NCBI RefSeq assembly: GCF_013377785.1
Contig: NZ_JABXWT010000003.1
Coordinates: 349,041-413,040, forward strand
DNA from: Ruegeria haliotis
Lineage (GTDB): Bacteria > Pseudomonadota > Alphaproteobacteria > Rhodobacterales > Rhodobacteraceae
Direction: 5' to 3'
Length of the DNA: 64,000 nt
How positions within the stretch are numbered: position 1 is the stretch's first letter; each line of letters opens with the position of its first letter. Below, one piece after another: positions 10,461-18,639 of this stretch. The position numbers and the translations under genes are program-made. A model generated the notes under the pieces. The model saw nothing but the letters and a program-made list of their open reading frames with translations, had not been told where the DNA came from and did no database searches.

Positions 10461-10480
10461 GCGGGGGTTTTGGCCCCCGC
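10461..10480. terminator. GC-rich hairpin between convergent genes
   Basis: GCGGGGG pairs with CCCCCGC around a six-base loop, squeezed between the peroxiredoxin stop and the glycosyltransferase stop. There is no clear U-tract on either strand, so termination is likely but weak. Confidence 0.4.
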
Positions 10481-11247
10481 TACTCTTGCGGGCGCGATGC
10501 CCCCTGAGGGCAGTCCGTGTCAAATGACACAGGTGGACGCTGCGGATAAAAATACAGCTTCGTCCGATAGGCCGCGCGCTTGAATTCGCGGGTCATCTTG
10601 TCACTCAGCGGCGGTCGCATCTGAATGGTCGAACCGCCGATTTCCCGAGCCACCTCCTGATTACCACTGCCCAACAAGGCGTGGATCGGCTGACCGGTCA
10701 GCCAGTGCATTTGCAGGAACGTGTCCACCGGACGGTCGATGTGGTCGGTTGCGGCCAGCAACCGCTCGGCGGCGCGGCGTCCAACCATCTGACAGACACA
10801 TTGCAGACCGACGATCCAAGGCAGAATCAGTCGCAGCCCGTCCTGTTCGGCAAGCGTCTGGGCCGGGATCTCACGTTGCTTGACCGGAATGCGGATGTAG
10901 TGATCCGGGGTCGCAATGGGCTGCAGCATGTCCAGAACCTGCTGCATCCGGTCCGGGTCTATACGCAGATCATCCTCGGTGATGATTGCCAGATCGATAT
11001 TCTCATCCACCATCTTGCGCCAGATCCGGCGGTGGCTTTGAAAGACACCAATCTCTGCAGGGCGCAAAGCAAACGGATAATAGGGGCGGTGCAGGGTGCC
11101 GAGATGCATGCTGACATCCGCGATCTGATCCGGGTCGCGCCCGTTCACGGCTTCGAACAACTCGGCGTTGGGCAGGTCATTGCACAGCTTCTCGGCATTG
11201 GGTCGCCGGGCTGTGCTTGAGGACATATGAATGATGAATGAGCGCAT
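10480..11247 (-). CDS. Family 25-type (LPS) glycosyltransferase
   Basis: Probably adds a sugar to lipopolysaccharide or another surface glycan. The 255-residue protein begins FIIHMSSSTARRPNAEKL and contains GVFQSHRRIWRKM and AIITEDDLRID, the pattern of glycosyltransferase family 25 (LPS biosynthesis) proteins, with an acidic E-D-D likely binding the nucleotide-sugar metal. The ATG at 11247 (MRSFIIHMS) gives the family-like start. A hairpin of 14 bp covers this start codon and may modulate translation. Upstream on the same strand is an outer-membrane beta-barrel gene, 70 bases away. Confidence 0.75.
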   Translation of the reverse strand: MRSFIIHMSSSTARRPNAEKLCNDLPNAELFEAVNGRDPDQIADVSMHLGTLHRPYYPFALRPAEIGVFQSHRRIWRKMVDENIDLAIITEDDLRIDPDRMQQVLDMLQPIATPDHYIRIPVKQREIPAQTLAEQDGLRLILPWIVGLQCVCQMVGRRAAERLLAATDHIDRPVDTFLQMHWLTGQPIHALLGSGNQEVAREIGGSTIQMRPPLSDKMTREFKRAAYRTKLYFYPQRPPVSFDTDCPQGASRPQE

Positions 11248-11277
11248 GCCCCCGTGCATAGAACACGAGGGCATGCG
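11243..11277 (-). promoter_or_regulatory. Long hairpin covering the glycosyltransferase start codon
   Basis: GCATGCCCCCGTG (11244-11256) pairs with CACGAGGGCATGC (11264-11276), one mismatch, plus one flanking C-G pair, seven-base loop. The start ATG (11247-11245) is inside the stem. There is no U-tract on either side, so it does not look like an ordinary terminator of the upstream barrel gene. Confidence 0.5.
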
Positions 11278-11317
11278 GGGGAAGGGAAACCGGAGAGAAA
11301 CGCTTCCCCCTGTGTGA

Positions 11318-12007
11318 TCAGAAGCGATAACGCACACCGAAATTGACGCTGAACGTATCCAGATCGTCCTCGACCGAACCGGTTGAGGCGCCGTTAGGCG
11401 CAAGACGATCGGACGAGACGTCGAAAACGCGGGAATAGCGGGCGTCGACGGTGAATGCGGTGGTGGCGTTCAGGTCATAGGCGACACCGGCAATCAGTTG
11501 CGCCGCAAAGTTGGTGTCGCTGTCATCCAGCGAGACGCCCGGCCCATACGAGAAATCGATGTCCGAATAGGTGGCGCCCAGACCAAACCCGGCAAACGGC
11601 GTCAGCGGACCCGACTGCTTGAAATCAAACAGCACATTGGCAAACAGCGAGGTCTGGCTGATGTCACCCGACACGTTCGCCTCAGACCCCGGCCCGTTTC
11701 CGGTGAAATTGACGCCGTCGACATCATTGTCGCGATAGGACAATTCCAGCTCGATCCGCGTACCGATGATGTCGTTGGACCATTGCGGAATTTCCGTACC
11801 GATCGCCAGACCCAGCCCATAGCCGCCGTCGAAATCGGTATCGACGGACTGGCCCGCCCCACCGATCGTGCCCGAGAAATCGCTGTCCTGCAGCTGGCTA
11901 TAGCCGATAAAGCCCTGAATGTAGGTGCCGTCCGACAGGCTCTGTGCGCTGGCGGCGGAGGCGCCCAGAATCAGGGCCGTCGAGGCCAGGATAAGACGAT
12001 TGACCAT
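11318..12007 (-). CDS. Outer-membrane beta-barrel protein (opacity/OmpA-like porin family)
   Basis: A 229-residue outer-membrane protein. It has a signal peptide (LILASTALILGASAASAQ) and repeated amphipathic strands (YIQGFIGYSQLQDSDF, IGTRIELELSYRDNDV, TPFAGFGLGATYSDIDF, FTVDARYSRVFDV). The C-terminal strand ends VNFGVRYRF with the terminal Phe needed for barrel insertion. The size fits a small eight-stranded barrel. The role is unknown; such proteins are often surface antigens or structural. The ATG at 12007 directly precedes the signal peptide, so I rejected the longer frame. A 447-base gap separates it from the divergent DUF1326 gene. Confidence 0.85.
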   Translation of the reverse strand: MVNRLILASTALILGASAASAQSLSDGTYIQGFIGYSQLQDSDFSGTIGGAGQSVDTDFDGGYGLGLAIGTEIPQWSNDIIGTRIELELSYRDNDVDGVNFTGNGPGSEANVSGDISQTSLFANVLFDFKQSGPLTPFAGFGLGATYSDIDFSYGPGVSLDDSDTNFAAQLIAGVAYDLNATTAFTVDARYSRVFDVSSDRLAPNGASTGSVEDDLDTFSVNFGVRYRF

Positions 12008-12454
12008 GATCGTGTCCTTTATTCCATATGGTTCATGGAGACATCTGGGGAACATTGGATCAAAGGAAAGGTACGGCGCCTTCACTTCGCGTCACGTAAT
12101 CTTAGGCCAGTGTGAGCGAATAATCCGCCAATCCCAAGAGACCTTTGATTCCACGCGCAAAACACAGGATCGGATACCTCAAGCTGGCCAGTGTGAGCCT
12201 TTTCAACGCTTCGATTGCATTCGGGTCCGAGCCGGATGAACTGCGCCAGAATGCAAGCGCTCAGTTCGCAAGAACAGCGTGTCGCCGCAGCCGCAGTTCT
12301 TGAATCGCCCAATTTGTGCTAGTCTGACATGGCTGATTGGCCGAGCGTTCCCAAAAAGCGTCTCGGACTCGGTATCGCCCCATTTCATTTTGCGGGGCAG
12401 GGGGTGAACCCAACGGGTTCTGGACTTTCACACTTTGCGGGAAAGGAGAAGGCG
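12008..12454. other. Intergenic region with a 13-bp direct repeat
   Basis: No gene is supported in these 447 bases between divergent genes. GGCCAGTGTGAGC occurs twice in the same orientation, at 12105-12117 and 12186-12198, 81 bases apart. This could be a regulator site for the beta-barrel gene, or chance. AAGGAGA just before 12455 is the ribosome site of the DUF1326 gene. Confidence 0.5.
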
Positions 12455-13093
12455 GTGGCATTTACAGATTGGTATATTGAGGGGAACAGCTTTGGAAACT
12501 GCAATTGCGGTTACGCCTGCCCCTGTCAATTCGAGGAAATACCCACCCATGGCAATTGTCGTGGGTTTGAGGTGCTGGAGGTCACCGAAGGACATTTCGG
12601 CGACACGGATTTAAGTGGCACCAAAGCGGCGTTGTTGTATGCTTGGCCCGGTCCGATCTTTGAAGGCGGCGGCGAGATGCAAGTCATTGTGGATTCCGCC
12701 GCGACCGAAGCGCAGCGGACCGCTCTGCAGCGTGTTTTTCAGGGCGAAGAGACCGAAGAAATGGCCACGCATTGGTACGTCTTTCGCGCAATGTGCGACA
12801 CATTGCATGACACGCTGTATTTGCCGATCGACCTTGCCATGGATATTGATGCCCGTACCGCCAAAGTGTCAGTCGGTGACGTTCTGAAATCGACAGGCCG
12901 CCCCATTCAAGCGCCTCACGGTGGTGGAGAACACCGCGTGCGGATCGATATTCCCGGTGGTATTGAGTTCACCATTGCCGAGGTCGGCAGTGCTTCGACC
13001 CGCGCGGATACGGCGATAAACCTCGATCTCATCGACAGCTACGGTCAGTGGCACACCCTGAAACACGGCCCCAGCGGTGTTGCGCAAGGATAA
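12455..13093 (+). CDS. DUF1326 protein
   Basis: A 212-residue protein of DUF1326, a family without a known function to me. The N-terminal WYIEGNSFGNCNCGYACPCQ has four cysteines close together and may bind a metal or cluster; this is inference. The rest is mixed alpha/beta with no signal peptide or membrane segment. The start is a GTG at 12455 with AGGAG six bases upstream. The frame is open back to 12329, but that extension has no ribosome site and is not family-like. Convergent with a Hint-domain gene. Confidence 0.78.
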   Translation: MAFTDWYIEGNSFGNCNCGYACPCQFEEIPTHGNCRGFEVLEVTEGHFGDTDLSGTKAALLYAWPGPIFEGGGEMQVIVDSAATEAQRTALQRVFQGEETEEMATHWYVFRAMCDTLHDTLYLPIDLAMDIDARTAKVSVGDVLKSTGRPIQAPHGGGEHRVRIDIPGGIEFTIAEVGSASTRADTAINLDLIDSYGQWHTLKHGPSGVAQG

Positions 13094-13166
13094 GCGCGAC
13101 CAAACCGGGCTCAATTCCGCCGCCCCGTATGGGTTTTCCGGGCGAGATCAGGCCGCGTGCGTGACC

Positions 13167-14147
13167 TCACCAATACCCCGGGACCGATAGGTTCGACCGC
13201 ATCATGCGGACCTCGTATGGCTTCAGAACCGGCAAAGCGGTCTCGCCATAACCGGTCTTGGGGCACCTGAGTTCAGGGAACAGATCAAACAGCTCGCGTT
13301 TGGTGGCCGGGGCCATGGCGCTCATCGTGGTGTCGCCGGGAAAAAAGGATTCTGACCAGATGCCTTCCACATTCACCAGCTCGTGTTGGTCGAAAAGAAT
13401 GTGGATGTATTCGACCCCTTGTTCTGGGGAAAGTTGCTCGATGGCTTTGCCGTTGACCATACCCTTGGCCGGGGCCAGCATGACCGGTTCAAAGTAATAC
13501 AGCTCCATCATGGCAGAGGTCACGGCAATCCGATGTTGGGGCGAGATCAGAAGATCGCGGCTAGGACAGTCTTTGGCAAAGCTGCCGGCGCGGATACGAA
13601 CCGGACAGAGGTGCGGATCACGTTTCAACTCTTGCGCAGACAGCTGGCGCCGGCCAATCCAGCGCACCGGCCGTGTGGCGCCATCTGCGGTGATCACCTC
13701 GTCTCCGGGCTCCAGCGTCTCAATCAAACGTTGACCTGACGGTGTAAGGATCAGGGACCCGGAGGTAAAGCACACGAAGGTTGGAATGGTTTCGTATTCG
13801 GATGGTGGCGCGGTGACGATGGTGTTGTTGGTGTTGGCAATTGTGTCGCCAACTTCGACCTCGCCCGAGGTAACGACAATGTACTGCGGGTTTGAAAATT
13901 GCAGCAAAGTGAACGTAACGGGGGTTCCGCCAACGTCACCGTTGTAGATTTCAAAAGTCTGGAAATCAGTTGAATTGCCGATAAAACTGGGAACGCCACT
14001 CACATCCAGTTGCAAACCACCGTCTGCATCGGGATCTTCCAGGTCATCGTCATTGTCGACTATCGCCACCTGGTATGCGTTCAATACTTCGACATTCGCG
14101 CTGCCCAATGGGTCGACGTCGATCTCGTAAATCGTGATAAATTTCAT
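13167..14147 (-). CDS. Hint-domain (hedgehog/intein-like) protein
   Basis: A 326-residue protein of the type common in roseobacters. Residues of roughly 1-145 form an acidic N-terminal region of unknown fold. From [27 protein letters not shown] onward it is a Hint domain, the module that self-cleaves in inteins and hedgehog proteins, with the nucleophile Cys at its start and a later [10 protein letters not shown] block. Many bacterial members may instead be extracellular or bind calcium; the Asp-rich N-terminus fits that. No classical signal peptide is seen. It is not in an obvious operon. Confidence 0.75.
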   Translation of the reverse strand: MKFITIYEIDVDPLGSANVEVLNAYQVAIVDNDDDLEDPDADGGLQLDVSGVPSFIGNSTDFQTFEIYNGDVGGTPVTFTLLQFSNPQYIVVTSGEVEVGDTIANTNNTIVTAPPSEYETIPTFVCFTSGSLILTPSGQRLIETLEPGDEVITADGATRPVRWIGRRQLSAQELKRDPHLCPVRIRAGSFAKDCPSRDLLISPQHRIAVTSAMMELYYFEPVMLAPAKGMVNGKAIEQLSPEQGVEYIHILFDQHELVNVEGIWSESFFPGDTTMSAMAPATKRELFDLFPELRCPKTGYGETALPVLKPYEVRMMRSNLSVPGYW

Positions 14148-14264
14148 AGCCGAACAGCATCCGTCGAAAGTGAAAGTTTAACGTTTTCACCATGATTCTA
14201 CACGTTAAACGTGCAAGTCGATAGGTTTTTGGCTTTAGTAGGGCAATGGTGTCGCCAAAAAGCA

Positions 14265-14293
14265 AAAGGCCCCGGTCAATCGCCGGGGCCTTT
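14265..14293 (-). terminator. Intrinsic terminator of pnp
   Basis: An 11-bp stem (AAAGGCCCCGG with CCGGGGCCTTT) with a seven-base loop, 24 bases past the pnp stop. On the minus strand it runs into TTTTGCTTTTTGG, a good U-tract. Confidence 0.85.
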
Positions 14294-14316
14294 CCGCATT
14301 CAAAAGAGGGTGCAGA

Positions 14317-16467
14317 TTATTCTGCGCCTTCCTCTTTCTTTTCTTTCTTCTCAGGGGCGATCTCTTCGCCGGTTTCCTGATCGATCATCTTCATCGACAG
14401 GCGTACCTTGCCGCGATCGTCAAAGCCCAGCAGTTTGACCTTCACTTCCTGACCTTCCTTCAGAACGTCTGACGGATGGTTTAGGCGGCGGTTTTCGATC
14501 TGGGACACGTGCACCAGACCGTCGCGCTTGCCAAAGAAGTTCACGAAGGCACCGAAGTCGACGATTTTGACGACCTTGCCGGTATAAACCTGACCTTCTT
14601 CCGGCTCGGCGACGATCGAGTGGATCATCTCATAAGCCTTCTTGATCGATTCACCATCGGGCGAGGCGATCTTGATCACGCCGTCATCGTTGATGTCGAC
14701 CTTGGCACCTGAAACTTCGACGATCTCACGGATCACCTTACCGCCCGAACCGATCACTTCACGGATCTTGTCGGTGGGGATGTTCATGGTCTCGATGCGC
14801 GGGGCATGGACCGAGAATTCGTTGGTCTCGGACAGGGCTTTGCCCATCTCACCCAGAATGTGCATCCGGCCGTCCTTGGCTTGCGCCAGGGCTTTCTCCA
14901 TGATCTCGGGCGTGATGCCCGCAACCTTGATGTCCATCTGCAGCGAGGTGATGCCGTTCTCAGTCCCCGCCACTTTGAAGTCCATGTCACCCAGGTGGTC
15001 TTCGTCACCCAGAATGTCCGACAAGATGGCATATTCGCCGTCATCTTCCAGGATCAGACCCATGGCCACACCGGCAACCGCTGATTTCAGCGGAACACCC
15101 GCATCCATCATCGACAGCGAACCGCCGCAGACAGACGCCATCGAGGACGAGCCGTTGGATTCAGTGATCTCCGACACGATGCGGATCGTGTAGGGGAAGT
15201 CTGTCGCTGCAGGCAGAACCGCCTGAAGCGCACGCCATGCCAGCTTGCCGTGGCCGATCTCACGACGGCCCGGACCACCAACGCGGCCAACTTCACCAAC
15301 CGAGTAGGGAGGGAAGTTATAGTGCAGCAGGAAGTTCGATTTGAAGTTGCCATGCAGCGCGTCGATGAACTGCTCATCGTCGCCGGTGCCCAGCGTGGTC
15401 ACAGCCAGCGCCTGCGTTTCACCACGGGTGAACAGGGCCGAACCGTGGGTCCGTGGCAGCATTCCGGTTTCCGAAACGATGCTGCGGATCTCGTCGGTCG
15501 CACGACCGTCGATACGCTTGCCGGTTTTGACAACGTCGCCGCGCAGAATGCCAGCTTCAAGCTTTTTCAGGGCCGAACCAAGATTCGCGTCACCCAGCTG
15601 CTCTTCGGTCAAAGCGGCTTTGATGGTGTCACGTGCGGCGGAAACCGCGGCAGTGCGCTCTTGCTTGTCGCTGATCGCAAATGCGGCGCGCATCTCAGTC
15701 TCGCCAGCAGCTTTGACAGCAGCAGACAGCTCTGAGTAATCGGCAGGCTGAAAGTCGAACGGTTCTTTTGCAGCGTCTTCGGCCAGATCAATGATCAGGT
15801 CGATGACCGGCTGAATCTGCTCGTGTGCGAATTTGACCGCACCCAGCATTTCCGCCTCGGACAGCTCATAGGCTTCCGATTCAACCATCATCACGGCGTC
15901 TTTGGTACCGGCAACAACCAGATCCAGACGCTGTTCAGGGTTCAGGCGCAGGTCCTGCATGTCGTCGACGGTCGGGTTCAGGATGTATTCACCATCCTCG
16001 AAACCAACGCGGGCACCAGCGATCGGGCCCATGAACGGTGCGCCGGAAATGGTCAGCGCCGCCGAGGCCGCGATCATCGCAACCATGTCCGGGTCGTTGA
16101 CCAGATCGTGGGACAGCACGGTGCACATCACCAGTACTTCGTTTTTGAAGCCGTCCACAAACAGCGGGCGGATCGGACGGTCGATCAGACGCGCGGTCAG
16201 CGTCTCTTTTTCCGTCGGGCGCGCCTCGCGCTTGAAGAAGCCACCCGGAACCTTACCGGCGGCATAGTATTTCTCTTGGTAGTGTACGGTCAGCGGGAAA
16301 AAGTCCTGACCGGGTTTTTGTGCGCGGGCAAAGGTCACGTTCGCCATGACGCTGGTTTCGCCCAGCGTGGCAATCACGCTGCCGTCGGCCTGACGGGCAA
16401 CCTTGCCGGTTTCCAGTGTCAGCGTCTCTTCGCCCCACTGCATTGATTTCTTAGCTACATCAAACAT
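14317..16467 (-). CDS. pnp: Polyribonucleotide nucleotidyltransferase (PNPase)
   Basis: A phosphate-dependent 3'-5' exoribonuclease and degradosome partner; cytoplasmic. At 716 residues it is full length. In order: a first RNase PH core (about residues 10-145), a helical linker, a second RNase PH core with the active-site stretch [18 protein letters not shown], a KH domain with [11 protein letters not shown], an S1 domain ([22 protein letters not shown]), and an acidic-basic tail. pnp usually follows rpsO directly; here they lie more than 8 kb apart. GGGAGTGCTCCC, a perfect palindrome 15 bases before the ATG, may form a leader hairpin; E. coli pnp is autoregulated through such a leader, but that comparison is only suggestive. 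Confidence 0.97.
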   Translation of the reverse strand: MFDVAKKSMQWGEETLTLETGKVARQADGSVIATLGETSVMANVTFARAQKPGQDFFPLTVHYQEKYYAAGKVPGGFFKREARPTEKETLTARLIDRPIRPLFVDGFKNEVLVMCTVLSHDLVNDPDMVAMIAASAALTISGAPFMGPIAGARVGFEDGEYILNPTVDDMQDLRLNPEQRLDLVVAGTKDAVMMVESEAYELSEAEMLGAVKFAHEQIQPVIDLIIDLAEDAAKEPFDFQPADYSELSAAVKAAGETEMRAAFAISDKQERTAAVSAARDTIKAALTEEQLGDANLGSALKKLEAGILRGDVVKTGKRIDGRATDEIRSIVSETGMLPRTHGSALFTRGETQALAVTTLGTGDDEQFIDALHGNFKSNFLLHYNFPPYSVGEVGRVGGPGRREIGHGKLAWRALQAVLPAATDFPYTIRIVSEITESNGSSSMASVCGGSLSMMDAGVPLKSAVAGVAMGLILEDDGEYAILSDILGDEDHLGDMDFKVAGTENGITSLQMDIKVAGITPEIMEKALAQAKDGRMHILGEMGKALSETNEFSVHAPRIETMNIPTDKIREVIGSGGKVIREIVEVSGAKVDINDDGVIKIASPDGESIKKAYEMIHSIVAEPEEGQVYTGKVVKIVDFGAFVNFFGKRDGLVHVSQIENRRLNHPSDVLKEGQEVKVKLLGFDDRGKVRLSMKMIDQETGEEIAPEKKEKKEEGAE

Positions 16468-16816
16468 ATGCGTATCCTAGAAGGGAGCACTCCCGCCCCT
16501 GCGGGTCTCCCGTTTTGCATGGCGGCCCCATTGCCGCCGATCCCATTTTAGCTTTCGTCTGAGTGCCAGGATCAGGGCACAACGTCTCAGATGTTGCGCG
16601 CATACATGAGATTGCGTTGGAAGGAAAGGGGAACCGAACGGGCCACACAGCACCGCAGACTGCCGCGCCGATGCACATCCCACGGACTTTGATGCGGCGC
16701 GTTTTTGCCCCGGTCCGGATGCTGGCGTACCGGTTCCAGACCACACGGCATAGGTCTGTGACCCACATCACTGACCAATCTGCCGGAACCTGCCACACTA
16801 TTACTATTCTAGTAGC

Positions 16817-16901
16817 CGCGCTTTAAAATATTTCGAAGCGCATTTTATCATTATCCTCCCTGTGGACTAGGGCGCGCCTAATACAGACGCGTCCTTTTTT
16901 T
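16817..16901 (+). ncRNA. Candidate small RNA with anti-Shine-Dalgarno motif
   Basis: A promoter-like TATTCT at 16805-16810 would start a transcript near 16817; its -35 element is poor. Hairpin 1 is GCGCTT (16818-16823) with AAGCGC (16836-16841). A single-stranded UCCUCCCU follows at 16854-16861. Hairpin 2 is GGGCGCG (16870-16876) with CGCGTCC (16888-16894, one G-U pair), followed directly by seven T. No gene upstream needs this terminator. CCUCC-bearing small RNAs that could pair with ribosome sites (CcsR/cuckoo type) are known in Rhodobacteraceae. Expression is untested. Confidence 0.35.
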
Positions 16902-16966
16902 GTCTGGTGCTGCGGTGCGAATTCAACGGGTCTGAAGGGCAGGTTTGTGGGCGTTTCAGATTTGAC

Positions 16967-16986
16967 GTTACGTCGAATAACGTAAC
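16967..16986. promoter_or_regulatory. Perfect 7-bp dyad, possible operator
   Basis: GTTACGT, a six-base spacer CGAATA, then ACGTAAC. The spacing suits a dimeric regulator. The regulator is unknown, and the nearest downstream plus-strand gene is 246 bases away. Confidence 0.35.
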
Positions 16987-17232
16987 TCTGGTGCGGTGCG
17001 ATCCACCCTAGGCATCGGTTTTTCACCAATTTTTTGACTTCCTGATCAAAATATGACGCTTTTTGCCGGATTCTTCCCCCTAACGATGAATTTCAAAGTC
17101 CCTAGATGCGCCTTGTCGCTGTGGGCTGCCACTCATGGAACATATGATCCTTGAGCCCTCTCCAACCCACTGGGTTCGGATCAGGCCCGCAGCGGCAGTG
17201 CTTATAAGTCCGGCTGCTGGAGGAGTTTGAAT

Positions 17233-17592
17233 ATGCACTTCAAATCAATTCTGAACCGCCTGTTTGAAACCGGGACGGTTGATCGCGAGACGTCAGACGG
17301 CACCGCGCCCGCATTTTCAGATGCGAAGGATCGGCAAAGCAATTTGCAAAAATCCGAGATTACCGAGCTCTTTCGCAGTGCTCTTGAAGAAAAGCAAAGG
17401 GATCTGCTTTTGCGACGAGCGGACGTTGCGGACTCGACCAGAACGGATTGTCTCTATCTAACGGGTCCGATCTCTGCCGGGCTGCCTCGGCAGTTCCGGG
17501 CGCAGGTGTTGCGACTGCCAATTACATCACCTCAGGCAGGTCAAACACAAACGGACGAGTCCCAAGCAGGTGCCAAGGGCTCCACCCGCTAG
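17233..17592 (+). CDS. Hypothetical protein
   Basis: A 119-residue protein I do not recognise. It begins HFKSILNRLFETG, is polar and rich in Gln, Ser and Thr, has a central helical segment (ITELFRSALEEKQRDLLLRRADVAD), and has no signal peptide or membrane segment. The ATG at 17233 has a strong GGAGGAG seven bases upstream, the best reason to call it a gene; a TTG at 17227 is less likely. The last four bases overlap the 3' end of the convergent LysR gene. It may be a lineage-specific protein. Confidence 0.5.
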   Translation: MHFKSILNRLFETGTVDRETSDGTAPAFSDAKDRQSNLQKSEITELFRSALEEKQRDLLLRRADVADSTRTDCLYLTGPISAGLPRQFRAQVLRLPITSPQAGQTQTDESQAGAKGSTR

Positions 17593-18491
17593 GCGATAAG
17601 CTCTTTCAGCTGTTGCCACAGCAGATCCACCACTGGCTGTCCCTGACCTGATTTTCGCGCAGCGCAAATGTTCCATGTGATCTGCGGGTCCGTTTCGATC
17701 AGTTTGACAGACCCTGTGCTGACAAGCTCGGCAAAGGTCTCGGGCATGCCGCCGACGACAAGGGTGTTGTCGCCCAGCAGAGAGGTCAGAAAGGCATAAT
17801 CGTCGCTTTCGATTTGCGGCAAGGCTCGGACCTTTTCCGCGGCCTCTTCGGTCCCGCCCAGTGCCTTGGTCAATGCCGCCCGCCAATGCTTGTGCAGATG
17901 TGGCGACGCAAACGAGTAATCAAACACATCACTCAGCGCGCAGACACTGGCGCTGTGAAGCGGATGATCGACATGGGCCGCAAAAACGACCGCGCGTTTT
18001 TCAAACATCATCAGCTCGATATTCTCGGTTTCGGGCGTATGGGTCAGATCGCCGACATAGATATCGATCTCTCCGCTTTCCAACATCTCGATCGGTGCCT
18101 GACGGGCACTGACCGAGACCCGAACTTTCAGATCGGATAAGGTTTGCAGCGCGCCTTCGATGGCGGGCTTGATCAGCGTTCGTGGTGTCAGTGGCCCGCA
18201 ACCGATGTGAACGGTCTGCCCGGTGTCGGACCGGATATGTGCAATCTGGCGTTCGCAGGCCTGCAATTCGGTCTGCAGCTTTCGGGCGACTTTCAGGAAC
18301 GCCTGCCCGTCGCGGGTCAGGCCACTGTTGCCGCGTTTGCGGTGAAACAGGGCAAACCCCACCTGAGTTTCCGCCATCGCGACATAACGCGACAACGAGG
18401 CGTTCGAGACACCCATGCGCTTTGCCGCCTCCTGAAAGTTCCCGGTGTCGGCAAGGATCAGGAACGCGGACAATGATTTTTGGTTCAGCAT
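17589..18491 (-). CDS. LysR-type transcriptional regulator
   Basis: A 300-residue LysR protein. The N-terminal winged helix-turn-helix reads FLILADTGNFQEAAKRMGVSNASLSRYVAMAE, and the effector domain covers the C-terminal two thirds (VHIGCGPLTPRTLIKPAIEGAL onward). The effector is unknown. It is divergent from the sulfatase gene, 148 bases apart, which in LysR systems usually means it controls that neighbour, here probably the sulfatase and BCCT transporter. The 3' end overlaps a convergent hypothetical gene by four bases. Confidence 0.87.
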   Translation of the reverse strand: MLNQKSLSAFLILADTGNFQEAAKRMGVSNASLSRYVAMAETQVGFALFHRKRGNSGLTRDGQAFLKVARKLQTELQACERQIAHIRSDTGQTVHIGCGPLTPRTLIKPAIEGALQTLSDLKVRVSVSARQAPIEMLESGEIDIYVGDLTHTPETENIELMMFEKRAVVFAAHVDHPLHSASVCALSDVFDYSFASPHLHKHWRAALTKALGGTEEAAEKVRALPQIESDDYAFLTSLLGDNTLVVGGMPETFAELVSTGSVKLIETDPQITWNICAARKSGQGQPVVDLLWQQLKELIA

Positions 18492-18639
18492 TTCAATTCC
18501 AGAGATTTCAGAATGCGGTCATTAAGTTTCACAAACTGCAAGAAAGTAAACCCGCGTTGCGAGCCAAAGCGACCAACCGCTAGGACATATTCATTCAGGC
18601 CATCTGGCCGCCAGTCATCGAACTAAGGAGATTAATTCG

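Larger units (their letters stand above)
16468..17232. other. 765-base intergenic region
   Basis: No convincing protein gene. On the plus strand it holds a candidate small RNA with an intrinsic terminator at 16870-16901, and a perfect 7-bp dyad at 16967-16986. The stretch from about 16790 to 17110 is AT-richer than its surroundings. The ribosome site of the next gene lies at 17219-17225. Confidence 0.6.

Noticed and set aside
16460..16798. A 112-codon minus-strand frame upstream of pnp
   Set aside because: No ribosome site and random-looking composition; it covers the pnp leader.
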